A stretch of 12,730 nucleotides of DNA from Solidesulfovibrio magneticus (lineage in GTDB: Bacteria > Desulfobacterota > Desulfovibrionia > Desulfovibrionales > Desulfovibrionaceae): assembly GCA_002482565.1 (NCBI GenBank), contig DLGG01000111.1, positions 1 to 12,730 on the forward strand, in the 5' to 3' direction. The translations under genes and the position numbers were made by a program. The notes beneath the pieces were generated by a model, which saw only the letters and a program-made list of their open reading frames with translations, ran no database searches and was not told the origin of the DNA. Shown piece by piece: positions 1-6,997 of this stretch. Each line of letters opens with the position of its first letter. Positions within the stretch are counted from its first letter, which is position 1.

Positions 1-527
1 CGCGTGCGGTTCTGGTCCCAGGCGTCCTTGAGGGCGTTCAGGAAGTATTCCTGCTCCTCGTCGCCCATGTTCACCTGCACGGTCTCCTCGCCGTCGTCCT
101 CGACCTCCTCGGCCTCGGGCCAAGCCTCGGGCGGCGGTGGCACCTCGCGGTAGCGGGTCTTGAAGTCCGCCAGCCGCTCCAGGGTCTTCTGGAAGCGGTC
201 CTCGGAGACCGGCCAGAGGAGGTAGTCCGCCGCGCCCATCTCGAAGGCCTGGTAGGCCTTGGTTTCGCTGGCGGCGATGAAGACGAGGCCGGGCTTGCGC
301 TTGCGTCCGGCCAGCATCTGGGCCAGCTCCAGGCCCGAGACCCCGCCGGGCAGGTCCAGGCCGAGGAAGAACACGCCGTAGGGGATGGACTCCAGCAGCT
401 CCAGGGCCTCGAAGGCGCTCACGGCCTCGCCCAGGATCTGCATCCAGGGCACGTTCTCCAGGCGACGGCGCAGCTCGGCGCGCACGGCCGGATCGGGGTG
501 GAGGAGGAGACTCTTGAGTTTCGCCAT
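1..527 (-). CDS. Response-regulator-like protein with degenerate receiver domain (partial, C-terminus off window)
   Basis: The reading frame starts at ATG 527-525 and stays open to the left edge, giving about 175 residues. Residues 4-120 fold-match a CheY-like receiver of the type seen in LytTR/AlgR regulators: a LPG turn then GLELA (59-69), VFIAAS (82-87), and AFEMGAADYLLWPV (94-107). The usual catalytic positions are altered: the acidic pair is H10/P11, the phosphoacceptor position (FFLGLDLPG) is G56, the Thr/Ser position is A85 and the conserved Lys is W105. It is therefore probably a pseudo-receiver that does not take phosphate. An acidic linker (about 130-160) follows; the output domain, if any, lies outside the window. 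There is no Shine-Dalgarno site before the start, although the start agrees with the family N-terminus. It diverges from the phosphoesterase-kinase operon. The receiver fold is fairly certain; the full-length class is not. Confidence 0.75.
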   Translation of the reverse strand, partial: MAKLKSLLLHPDPAVRAELRRRLENVPWMQILGEAVSAFEALELLESIPYGVFFLGLDLPGGVSGLELAQMLAGRKRKPGLVFIAASETKAYQAFEMGAADYLLWPVSEDRFQKTLERLADFKTRYREVPPPPEAWPEAEEVEDDGEETVQVNMGDEEQEYFLNALKDAWDQNRT

Positions 528-542
528 GGCTGGAGGTGACGG

Positions 543-647
543 GTGACCGCCTTTGTATCGCTGTATCCCGAAAACGGAACGGATCGCAATCCCCCTTCGG
601 GGGCTCTTGGAAAGGCGGGGAGGGGCTGCTTCATTCACGGGAGGTGA
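543..647 (+). CDS. Possible 34-codon leader ORF, GTG start, behind a perfect Shine-Dalgarno
   Basis: A GGAGGTGA at 532-539 lies six bases before GTG 543, which opens a 34-codon frame ending in TGA at 645-647. The stop overlaps GTG 644-646, which is in frame with the downstream phosphoesterase. The peptide has no recognisable domain. The Shine-Dalgarno-like sequence overlaps the start of the leftward gene, so it may be a chance match. Kept only as a weak candidate leader peptide. Confidence 0.15.
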   Translation: MTAFVSLYPENGTDRNPPSGALGKAGRGCFIHGR

Positions 648-694
648 TCGACGCGGTAGACCGGCGGAGCCGGGTGGGTTATCTTGGGGATATG

Positions 695-1429
695 ATGAAT
701 CTTCCCCACAGACTGGCCGTCCTTTCCGATCCCCACGGCAATCTGGAAGCCCTGCAACGGGTTCTGGAGGACGTGGAGGCCCAGGGCGCGGAGGAGATCA
801 TCTGCCTGGGCGACGCCGTGGGCTACGGCCCGGAGCCCGAGGCCGTGGTCCGGCTTCTGCGGGAGCGGGGCATTCCCCTGGTCATGGGCAACCACGAACA
901 CGGCATCGCGGACAAGGCCCAGATGTGCCGCTTCAACCCCCAGGCACGGCAGGCCCTGGAACGCACGGCCTGTCTGCTGGAGCCCGCGACCGTGGCGTTT
1001 CTCGCCGGGCTGCCGCGTTTTCTCTGCCTGTACGGCGCGCGCTTCGTGCATGGCTGCCCGCCGGACCGGGTGAACACCTATTTGTACATGATCCGGGACA
1101 AGGCCCTGCCCGCGCTGTTCGGGCGTTTTCCCGAGGAACTCTGCTTCGTGGGCCACACCCACGAGCTGGCCCTGGTGGAGTTCGACGGGGCCGAGGCCCG
1201 GCATTTGGAACTGGCCGAACGCACGTCGCTTGCGCCGGGGCGGCGGTACATCGTCAACGTGGGCGCCGTGGGCCAGCCCCGCGACGGCGACAACCGGGCC
1301 AAGTACGTGCTCTGGGAGCCGGAGGCGCGGGCGCTGACCGTGCGCCGGGTGCCCTACGACATCCAGAAGACCGTGGACCGCATGCGCGAACTGGACATGC
1401 CCGAGGTCTACGCCGACCGGCTCTGGTAG
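695..1429 (+). CDS. Calcineurin-like metallophosphoesterase (COG0639/YfcE-type)
   Basis: Encodes about 244 residues with the full metallophosphoesterase signature: SDPHGN (D12, H14), LGDAVGYGP (D40), GNHE (N66, H67), FVHG (H119) and GHTH (H154, H156). These residues bind two metal ions in this family. The GDxxGYGP and GNHE pattern resembles the group often annotated as PP2A-like serine/threonine phosphatases or phosphodiesterases; the substrate cannot be read from sequence. There is no signal peptide, so it is cytoplasmic. ATG 695 is chosen because GGGGA at 686-690 lies four bases upstream. The adjacent ATG 692 is possible, and the frame is open further upstream but without family-like sequence. 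The kinase gene follows after 28 bases, so the two are probably co-transcribed and may act on the same phosphoproteins (inference). Confidence 0.88.
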   Translation: MNLPHRLAVLSDPHGNLEALQRVLEDVEAQGAEEIICLGDAVGYGPEPEAVVRLLRERGIPLVMGNHEHGIADKAQMCRFNPQARQALERTACLLEPATVAFLAGLPRFLCLYGARFVHGCPPDRVNTYLYMIRDKALPALFGRFPEELCFVGHTHELALVEFDGAEARHLELAERTSLAPGRRYIVNVGAVGQPRDGDNRAKYVLWEPEARALTVRRVPYDIQKTVDRMRELDMPEVYADRLW

Positions 1430-1457
1430 CCTCCTCGGCCCATGTGGAAGGACGCTG

Positions 1458-2813
1458 ATGAAACGCATCGGACGCTATGAAATCTTGGGATTGCTCGGCC
1501 GGGGCGGCATGGGCGCGGTGTACAAGGCCGCCGCCCCGCTCACCGGCCGGGTGGTGGCCCTGAAGCTCTGCCGCCCGGCGGAGATCATGGCCGACGTGGT
1601 GGGCATGGCGGAGTGCCGCCGCCTGTTCCTGCGCGAGGCCGTGACCATGGCCCGGGTGCGGCACCCCAACGTGGCCCAGATCCTGGACGTGGACGAGGAC
1701 GCCTCGGGCCCGTTCTTCGTCATGGAGTATTTCTGCAACAACCTGGGCGTGGTCCTCGGCGAGGACTACGAGATGGATCGACCCTGCCGCCGCCTGCCGG
1801 TGGACACGGGCCTGCGCTACACCCGCCAGATGCTCTCCGCGTTGCGGCGGCTGCACTTCGAGGGCGTGGCGCACCGCGACCTGAAGCCCTTCAACGTCAT
1901 GCTGGCGGATTTCGGCGAGGGCCGCGACGAGGTCAAGCTCATCGACTTCGGCCTCTCGCGGCTGCGCGGCGAGGTGGGCGTCGGCCACGCGGGCATGGTC
2001 GTGGGCTCGCCGTTCTACACCGCGCCGGAGCAGGAGCGCGACCCGGACGGGGCCGACGCCCGGGCGGACCTCTTTTCCATCGGCGTGACCCTGCACCGGA
2101 TGATCACCGGTTTCCTACCCGAGGAACGGCCGAAGAACCGCAAGCCTGTTGTTGAATTGAACCCGGAATTGGGTTCGGAATTCGACGAATTCTTTGAAAA
2201 ATCCCTGTCGCCAACGCCGGAAGGCCGTTTCGCCTCTGCCGGAGCCATGCTGGCGGCCCTGGACGAGCTGGAGGAACGCTGGAGGGACCGCAAGGAGGCC
2301 ACCTGCTCCTTGCTGGAGCCCCCGCCGTCCGTTCCGCCCCGTGCCGCGCGGCCGCGCCCGGAGCCGCTCAAGGCCGGGGTCCGCGAGGCGCGATCCGTCT
2401 TCGGCCTGGACGAGTTCTGGCGGCCCGTTTCGGGCTCGTGCGGCGACCTGCTGGACAACGGCGACGGCACGATCCTGGACCGGGCCACGGGCCTGACCTG
2501 GGAGCGCGGCGGCTCGGACTATCCCCTGGCCTGGGACCAGGCCCTGGAGCATGCGGCCTGGTGCAAGGCCCGCCGCCTGGGCGGGCGGACGGACTGGCGG
2601 CTGCCCACGGTGGACGAACTGGGCACGCTCTTCGCCCAGGCCCCCCGGCCCGGGCAGTTTTGTCTGGAGGCCGTGTTCGATCCGGAGAAGCGCCGCCTCT
2701 GGAGCGCGGACCTGAAGTCCTTCGTGGCCGCCTGGTATGTGGACGCCGAGACCGGGTTCATCTGGTGGCAGGACATGACCTGCGGCTTCCACGCCCGCTG
2801 CGTGGCGGGGTAG
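1458..2813 (+). CDS. Ser/Thr protein kinase fused to a DUF1566 (Lcl_C-type) domain
   Basis: A 451-residue protein. Residues 7-265 form a Hanks-type kinase with all key motifs: GRGGMGAVY loop (14-22), ALK (K36), a helix-C Glu (E60), HRDLKPFN (139-146, catalytic D141), DFG (163-165) and APE (189-191). It should therefore be an active kinase. A Pro/Arg-rich linker (about 285-305) leads to a C-terminal DUF1566/Lcl_C-like domain (about 330-450), with NGDGTILDRATGLTWER, WxxALEHAAWC, the hallmark GGRTDWRLPTVDEL and a terminal FHARCV. No transmembrane segment separates the two, unlike PASTA kinases, so both halves should be cytoplasmic; the second half may bind a ligand or target. GGAAGGA at 1446-1452 supports ATG 1458. 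It sits between the phosphoesterase and the cobalamin fusion gene. The kinase assignment is firm; the role is unknown. Confidence 0.92.
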   Translation: MKRIGRYEILGLLGRGGMGAVYKAAAPLTGRVVALKLCRPAEIMADVVGMAECRRLFLREAVTMARVRHPNVAQILDVDEDASGPFFVMEYFCNNLGVVLGEDYEMDRPCRRLPVDTGLRYTRQMLSALRRLHFEGVAHRDLKPFNVMLADFGEGRDEVKLIDFGLSRLRGEVGVGHAGMVVGSPFYTAPEQERDPDGADARADLFSIGVTLHRMITGFLPEERPKNRKPVVELNPELGSEFDEFFEKSLSPTPEGRFASAGAMLAALDELEERWRDRKEATCSLLEPPPSVPPRAARPRPEPLKAGVREARSVFGLDEFWRPVSGSCGDLLDNGDGTILDRATGLTWERGGSDYPLAWDQALEHAAWCKARRLGGRTDWRLPTVDELGTLFAQAPRPGQFCLEAVFDPEKRRLWSADLKSFVAAWYVDAETGFIWWQDMTCGFHARCVAG

Positions 2814-2850
2814 CGCGATCGCCCGCCGGGCGGAGGAGGGTGTCATCGAC

Positions 2851-5505
2851 ATGCGGCAGTCGTTTCTGAGCGGTCTGGACGAACGGTTGCGCGAGGAGCG
2901 GCGCTACGCTCATGGCGGCAATCTGCGCAAGCTGGCCGAAAAGGCGGGCTGCGCGCCTTCTGAAATTCTCGATTTTTCGGTCTGTCTCAACCCCCTGGGG
3001 CCGCCGCCCTGGCTGGCCCGCGAGGTGGGGCGGGCCCTGGCCGAGGTCGCCGCCTACCCGGACTCCGAGAGTTCCGACGTGGGGCTGGCCGCCTGTGAGC
3101 TGTACAAGGTCTGGCCCACCCAGGTGGTGGTGGGCAACGGGGCCTCGGAACTGCTTCAGGCCGTGCCCCGGCTGGGAAAGTGGAAGCAGGCCGTGATCCC
3201 CACGCCGACCTACGTGGACTATGGCCGGGTCTGCCGCCAGGCGGGTCTGGCGGTGCGGACCCTGGCGCTCAAGCCCGAGCAGGGCTTCGTCCTGGATATG
3301 GCGGCGCTGGAACGGGAGATCACCGCGCCGTCCCTGGTTTTCCTCTGCCGCCCCAACAATCCCACGGGACGGGGCTTCGAGGCCCAGGCCCTGCGCGATC
3401 TGGCCGGACGCCGTCCGGATTCGCTGTTCGTGGTGGACGAGTCCTTCGCGGACTTCGGCGAGGACCAGGACCGTCTCGTGCGCCGTCGGCCGGACAACGT
3501 CCTGGCCGTGCTCTCCCTGACCAAGTTCTTCTGCATGCCGGGCCTGCGCCTGGGCCTGGCCTTCGCCGAGCCGGAGACCGCCGCCCGGCTCAAGGAGCTG
3601 CTGCCGCCCTGGTCGGTGAACGTCATGGCCCAGCGGGTGGGCGCGCGGGCGCTCAAGGACCGGGCCTACCAGGAGGAGTCGCAGCGCCGGGGCCGCGAGC
3701 TTCGCGAGGAGCTGGCCCGGGAGATCCGGGCCCTGCCCGGGTTCCAAGCCCTGCCCTCGGAGGCCAACTTTCTGCTTTGTCGGACCCTGCGCGCGGGCAT
3801 GACGGCCCGGGAGGTCTTCGACCGGCTCCTGGCCGAGCGCATCGCCGTGCGGGTCTGCGACAACTTCGAGGGCCTGGACGACTCCTGGTTCCGGGTGGGC
3901 GTGCGCGGGGCCGGGGACAACGCCCGGCTGGTGGAGGGCCTGGCGCGCATCGCCGGGGTCTCACGGCCCGTGGCGGTCGAGCGCCGCCGCCGCACGCCCG
4001 CGCTCATGGTCCAGGGCACCAGCTCGGACGCTGGCAAGAGCCTGCTCACCGCCGGGCTCTGCCGGGTCTTCCTGCAGGACGGTCTGCGTGTGGCCCCGTT
4101 CAAGGCCCAGAACATGTCCAACAACTCCTTCGTCACGGCCGACGGCGCGGAGATGGGCCGGGCCCAGGTGGTCCAGGCCCAGGCCTGCCGCTTGGCCCCG
4201 GACGCGCGCATGAACCCGGTGCTGCTCAAGCCCGGCTCGGACACGGGCAGCCAGGTGGTGGTCCTGGGCAGGCCCGTGGGCAACATGAACGTGGGCCAGT
4301 ATGTGAAGTACAAGCCCACGGCCTTCGAGGCCGTGAAGAAGGCCTACGACGGATTGTCGGCCGAATTCGACCTGATGGTCCTGGAGGGCGCGGGCAGCCC
4401 GGCGGAGATCAACCTCAAACAGCACGACATCGTGAACATGCGCATGGCCGAGTACGCCGAGGCCCGGGTGCTCCTGGTGGGCGACATCGACCGGGGCGGA
4501 GTCTTCGCGGCTCTGGCCGGGACCATGGAGCTGTTCACCGAGGCCGAGCGGGCGCGGGTCATGGGCTACGCCCTGAACAAGTTCCGGGGCGACCGCTCCC
4601 TGCTCGACCCGGCGCTTTCGGCCATGTTCGAGCTCACCGGCCGCCCGGTGCTCGGCGTGGTCCCCTGGCTGCGCGAACTGGGTCTGCCCGAGGAGGACTC
4701 GGTGTCCTTCGGCCGGGGCTTCGGCGGCGGAAACAAGCGCGAGGACCGGCTGGACGTGGTCTGCCTGGCCCTGCCGCGCGTCTCCAACTTCAACGACCTG
4801 GACCCGCTGACCGCCGAGCCGGACGTGGCCCTGCGGCTGGTGGAGTCGCCCCTGGACCTGGGGCGGCCGGACGCGGTCATCCTGCCGGGGAGCAAGAGCA
4901 CGGTGCCGGACATGCGCGCGCTCAAGGGCGCGGGCATGGCCGCGGCGTTGCGCACCCTGGCCGCCGATCCCTCCGGTCCGGTGATCGTTGGGCTCTGCGC
5001 CGGGATGCAGATGCTCGGGGCCGAGATTCTCGACCCCCACGGTCTGGAGTCGGACGGCCGCAGCGTGGACGGCTTCAACCTTCTGCCCGTGAGCACCACC
5101 CTGGTCACGGAGAAGACCCTGACCCGGGTGGAGGGCCGCCACGCGGCCAGCGGCCTGCCCGTGCGCGGCTACGAGATCCACCACGGCCGCAGCCGCGCGT
5201 TGTCCGAGGGGGTGGAGGAGACCGTGCTGGACGCCGAGGGCCGGGCCCTGGGCTTCGGCCTGCCCGGCGGCCGCGTCTGGGGCACCTACGTGCACGGCCT
5301 GTTCGACGACGACCGCTTCCGGCGCTGGTTCGTGGACGACCTGCGGCGGCGCAAGGGGCTCGAACCCCTGGGCGAACCCCAGACGGTCTACGACCTGGAG
5401 CCCGCCCTGGACCGGCTGGCCGACGCCGTGCGCGAGAGCCTGGACATGGCCCGCATCTACAAGGCCCTGGGCTTCGAGGTCAGGGGGCGGGGCAGCCTGC
5501 TCTAG
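2851..5505 (+). CDS. Bifunctional L-threonine-O-3-phosphate decarboxylase / cobyric acid synthase fusion (CobD-CobQ/CbiP)
   Basis: An 884-residue fusion. Residues 1-375 are a PLP-dependent aminotransferase-fold enzyme of the CobD (threonine-phosphate decarboxylase) type: HGGN near the N-terminus, DFSVCLNPLGPP, NGASEL, NNPTG, VDESFADF, and SLTKFFCMPGLRLG with the PLP lysine at K225. This activity makes (R)-1-amino-2-propanol O-2-phosphate. Residues about 380-884 are glutamine-dependent adenosylcobyric acid synthase: GTSSDAGKS P-loop (K396), PFKAQNMSNNS, GDIDRGGVF, then a class I glutamine amidotransferase with nucleophile C716 in GLCAGMQMLG and H815 in GTYVHGLFD. It amidates cobyrinic acid a,c-diamide at four side chains. 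Both halves keep their key residues. GGAGGAGGG at 2832-2840 precedes the ATG, 37 bases after the kinase gene. No cobalamin riboswitch was seen upstream. The gene converges on a minus-strand membrane gene. Confidence 0.93.
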   Translation: MRQSFLSGLDERLREERRYAHGGNLRKLAEKAGCAPSEILDFSVCLNPLGPPPWLAREVGRALAEVAAYPDSESSDVGLAACELYKVWPTQVVVGNGASELLQAVPRLGKWKQAVIPTPTYVDYGRVCRQAGLAVRTLALKPEQGFVLDMAALEREITAPSLVFLCRPNNPTGRGFEAQALRDLAGRRPDSLFVVDESFADFGEDQDRLVRRRPDNVLAVLSLTKFFCMPGLRLGLAFAEPETAARLKELLPPWSVNVMAQRVGARALKDRAYQEESQRRGRELREELAREIRALPGFQALPSEANFLLCRTLRAGMTAREVFDRLLAERIAVRVCDNFEGLDDSWFRVGVRGAGDNARLVEGLARIAGVSRPVAVERRRRTPALMVQGTSSDAGKSLLTAGLCRVFLQDGLRVAPFKAQNMSNNSFVTADGAEMGRAQVVQAQACRLAPDARMNPVLLKPGSDTGSQVVVLGRPVGNMNVGQYVKYKPTAFEAVKKAYDGLSAEFDLMVLEGAGSPAEINLKQHDIVNMRMAEYAEARVLLVGDIDRGGVFAALAGTMELFTEAERARVMGYALNKFRGDRSLLDPALSAMFELTGRPVLGVVPWLRELGLPEEDSVSFGRGFGGGNKREDRLDVVCLALPRVSNFNDLDPLTAEPDVALRLVESPLDLGRPDAVILPGSKSTVPDMRALKGAGMAAALRTLAADPSGPVIVGLCAGMQMLGAEILDPHGLESDGRSVDGFNLLPVSTTLVTEKTLTRVEGRHAASGLPVRGYEIHHGRSRALSEGVEETVLDAEGRALGFGLPGGRVWGTYVHGLFDDDRFRRWFVDDLRRRKGLEPLGEPQTVYDLEPALDRLADAVRESLDMARIYKALGFEVRGRGSLL

Positions 5506-5553
5506 GGCGGGCTGCTCGTTGCAACGCGGCGGCGGGGATTTTTCAATGGCCCG

Positions 5554-6015
5554 CTAGGGATCGATGCCGTCGCGTTTGTTCTGGATCACCACGCGGATCA
5601 GGTAGCCCGCGCCGAGGGCCACGGCCAGGGCCGCGAGATCCTGGGTCCAGAGGGCCAGCCCCAGCAGGGGCGCGGCCACGGCCACGGCCGCGACCTGGAG
5701 TTTCTTGCGCCGGTCCCAGGGACGCGCGCGCCAGTCGTGCTCCAGGCGGATGATCCGCGCGGCCAGGTTTTCCGGCCCGCCGAGGCCCAGGCGGCGCATG
5801 GGCGGCAGCTTGAGGTCCAGGAAGGCCGCGGCCGCGCCGCCGAAGAGCGCCAGCCCCAGCAGGCCCTTGTTCCGCAGCCACAGCCCGGGGACCAGGAGGA
5901 GCAGGCAGAAGACTTGGCTCCACCAGTTCCAGGGATTGATGTGCCGCCGCCAGAGCAGCTCGCGGATGCCGGGCTTTTGGTCCATGCCGCAGTCTAGGCC
6001 GGAGGGCCGCGCCAT
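5554..6015 (-). CDS. Small multi-pass membrane protein of unknown function
   Basis: Encodes 153 residues if started at ATG 6015, which has GGGAGG eight bases upstream on the minus strand. A start ten codons later (ATG 5985, MDQKPGIREL) is possible but lacks a Shine-Dalgarno site. After a basic, aromatic N-terminal part (RRHINPWNWW) come a hydrophobic block (VFCLLLLVPGLWL, then LLGLALFGGAAAAFL) and, after a charged loop, a second one (VAAVAVAAPLLGLALW, then LAALAVALGAGYLI). This suggests about four membrane helices, with a charged cytoplasmic-looking loop (RRKKLQ) and tail (NKRDG). I recognise no family. It converges with the cobalamin fusion gene and diverges from the CinA-type gene with 34 bases between start codons. 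Confidence 0.72.
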   Translation of the reverse strand: MARPSGLDCGMDQKPGIRELLWRRHINPWNWWSQVFCLLLLVPGLWLRNKGLLGLALFGGAAAAFLDLKLPPMRRLGLGGPENLAARIIRLEHDWRARPWDRRKKLQVAAVAVAAPLLGLALWTQDLAALAVALGAGYLIRVVIQNKRDGIDP

Positions 6016-6049
6016 TGCAAGAGCCTCCCGGCCCTGGTAGGAATTCCGC

Positions 6050-6571
6050 ATGGACGGAAAACTGAAGGGCGATATTCTGGAATTGGGCGCTGTCTTGCGC
6101 TCCCGGGGAGCTACCCTGGCCTGCGCCGAGTCCTGCACCGGCGGCCTGCTGGCCGGAGCGCTGACATCGGTGGCGGGCAGCTCGGAGTGGTTCCTGGGCG
6201 GCGTGGTGGCCTACCACGACTCGATCAAGAGCCGTCTCCTGGACGTACCGGAAACCTTTCTGCGGCAGCATGGGGCGGTGAGCGAGCCCGTGGTCGCGGC
6301 CATGGCCCGGGGCGTGCGCGAGGCGTTCTGCTCCGATCTGGCCGTGTCCATCTCCGGCATCGCCGGACCCGGCGGCGGCACCTCGGAGAAGCCCGTGGGC
6401 ACGGTCTGGATGGCCTGGGACGGCCCCGAGGGCGTGGCGGTCAAGCGTTTCCAGTTCGACGGCGACCGCTTGGCCGTCAAGCGCCAGGCCGTGCACGAAG
6501 CCATGGCCGGGGTGCTGGCCATGGCCGCCGGAGCGCACGAGGCCAGGACGGACGAATCCATGCGGCCGTAA
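6050..6571 (+). CDS. pncC: Nicotinamide-nucleotide amidohydrolase, stand-alone CinA C-terminal domain (PncC type)
   Basis: A 173-residue protein matching the CinA C-terminal domain along its whole length: LACAESCTGGLLAGALTSV (23-41, with the AESCTGG active-site motif), GGVVAYHDSIKSRLL, AVSEPVV, and SGIAGPGGGTSEKPVGTVW. In this family the enzyme deamidates nicotinamide mononucleotide to nicotinate mononucleotide, recycling the pyridine nucleotide released by NAD-dependent DNA ligase and other reactions. The N-terminal MoaB-like domain of full CinA is absent, as in the single-domain PncC form. TAGGA at 6038-6042 lies seven bases before ATG 6050. It is soluble and cytoplasmic, with no signal peptide. 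The neighbours do not suggest an added role. Confidence 0.9.
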   Translation: MDGKLKGDILELGAVLRSRGATLACAESCTGGLLAGALTSVAGSSEWFLGGVVAYHDSIKSRLLDVPETFLRQHGAVSEPVVAAMARGVREAFCSDLAVSISGIAGPGGGTSEKPVGTVWMAWDGPEGVAVKRFQFDGDRLAVKRQAVHEAMAGVLAMAAGAHEARTDESMRP

Positions 6572-6576
6572 CCGCA

Positions 6577-6603
6577 CCGACGCCGGCCGGTCATCCGCGT
6601 CGG
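6577..6603. terminator. Short GC hairpin after the CinA-type gene, possible terminator
   Basis: A perfect seven-base inverted repeat (CCGACGC 6577-6583 with GCGTCGG 6597-6603) and a 13-base loop begin six bases after the pncC stop. No T-run follows, so it is at best a weak or Rho-assisted terminator. Confidence 0.25.
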
Positions 6604-6647
6604 GTAGGACGCGGTATGGCCGTCGGCAGGCGGCCGGGGAGGCGTCT

Positions 6648-6905
6648 ATGAGCACGAAAACGGCCCGCATGGGCGGGGTGATGGGCGTGTGGGAAGCGGC
6701 GGACAGGCTGGAACGGCTGGCGCAGGAACTGCGCGCCGGCAGCCTGGGGCTTTCGGCCGGGCGGGTGTCCATGCACCTGTCGCCGGCGGTGATGCTGGAC
6801 GTGGAGATCCGCGCGAGCCAGGCAAGCGATCGCGAGGGCCTGGACGTGCGGCTGTCCTGGAGTCCGCACCGGCCCGAGGCCGCGAGCCTGCGCGGCGAAT
6901 TCTAG
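6648..6905 (+). CDS. Small amphi-Trp domain-like protein
   Basis: Encodes 85 residues. The pattern is an N-terminal helix (EAADRLERLAQELRAG), then alternating strands (VSMHLSPAVMLDVEIRAS) and a C-terminal LDVRLSWSPH with one Trp near the end. This resembles the short amphi-Trp domain family (LxxLAxxLRxG, strand, late W), a bacterial family without a known function. The match is by pattern only. GGGGAGG at 6636-6642 lies five bases before ATG 6648, a strong ribosome site. It follows pncC by 76 bases and precedes another small gene by 92 bases. Confidence 0.65.
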   Translation: MSTKTARMGGVMGVWEAADRLERLAQELRAGSLGLSAGRVSMHLSPAVMLDVEIRASQASDREGLDVRLSWSPHRPEAASLRGEF

Positions 6906-6997
6906 GCGCGCCGATCATTTCTGAATTCTTCGCCTGCTCACTCCCCATCGCCGCGATTGTGCGCTATGGGGAAGGCAACCCCAACCCGGGAGGTCCT

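Noticed and set aside
536..694. Longer N-terminus for the metallophosphoesterase starting at GTG 536 or 644
   Set aside because: The extra residues are not family-like and these codons lack a properly spaced ribosome site; the fold begins right after ATG 695.
553..1458. Long overlapping frames across the phosphoesterase, kinase and cobalamin genes
   Set aside because: High GC removes stop codons in other frames; these are low-complexity Gly/Arg/Pro/Ala translations with no motif, shadowing genes with clear domains.
528..2850. Possible cobalamin riboswitch upstream of the cobalamin fusion gene or its operon
   Set aside because: No B12-box-like GCCACTG or riboswitch-like structure was seen in 528-694 or in the 37-base gap before 2851.
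5507..5554. Intrinsic terminator between the cobalamin fusion and the membrane gene
   Set aside because: There is a palindrome CGTTGCAACG (5517-5526) and a T5 run, but the run is separated from any good stem by eight or more bases; too weak to call.
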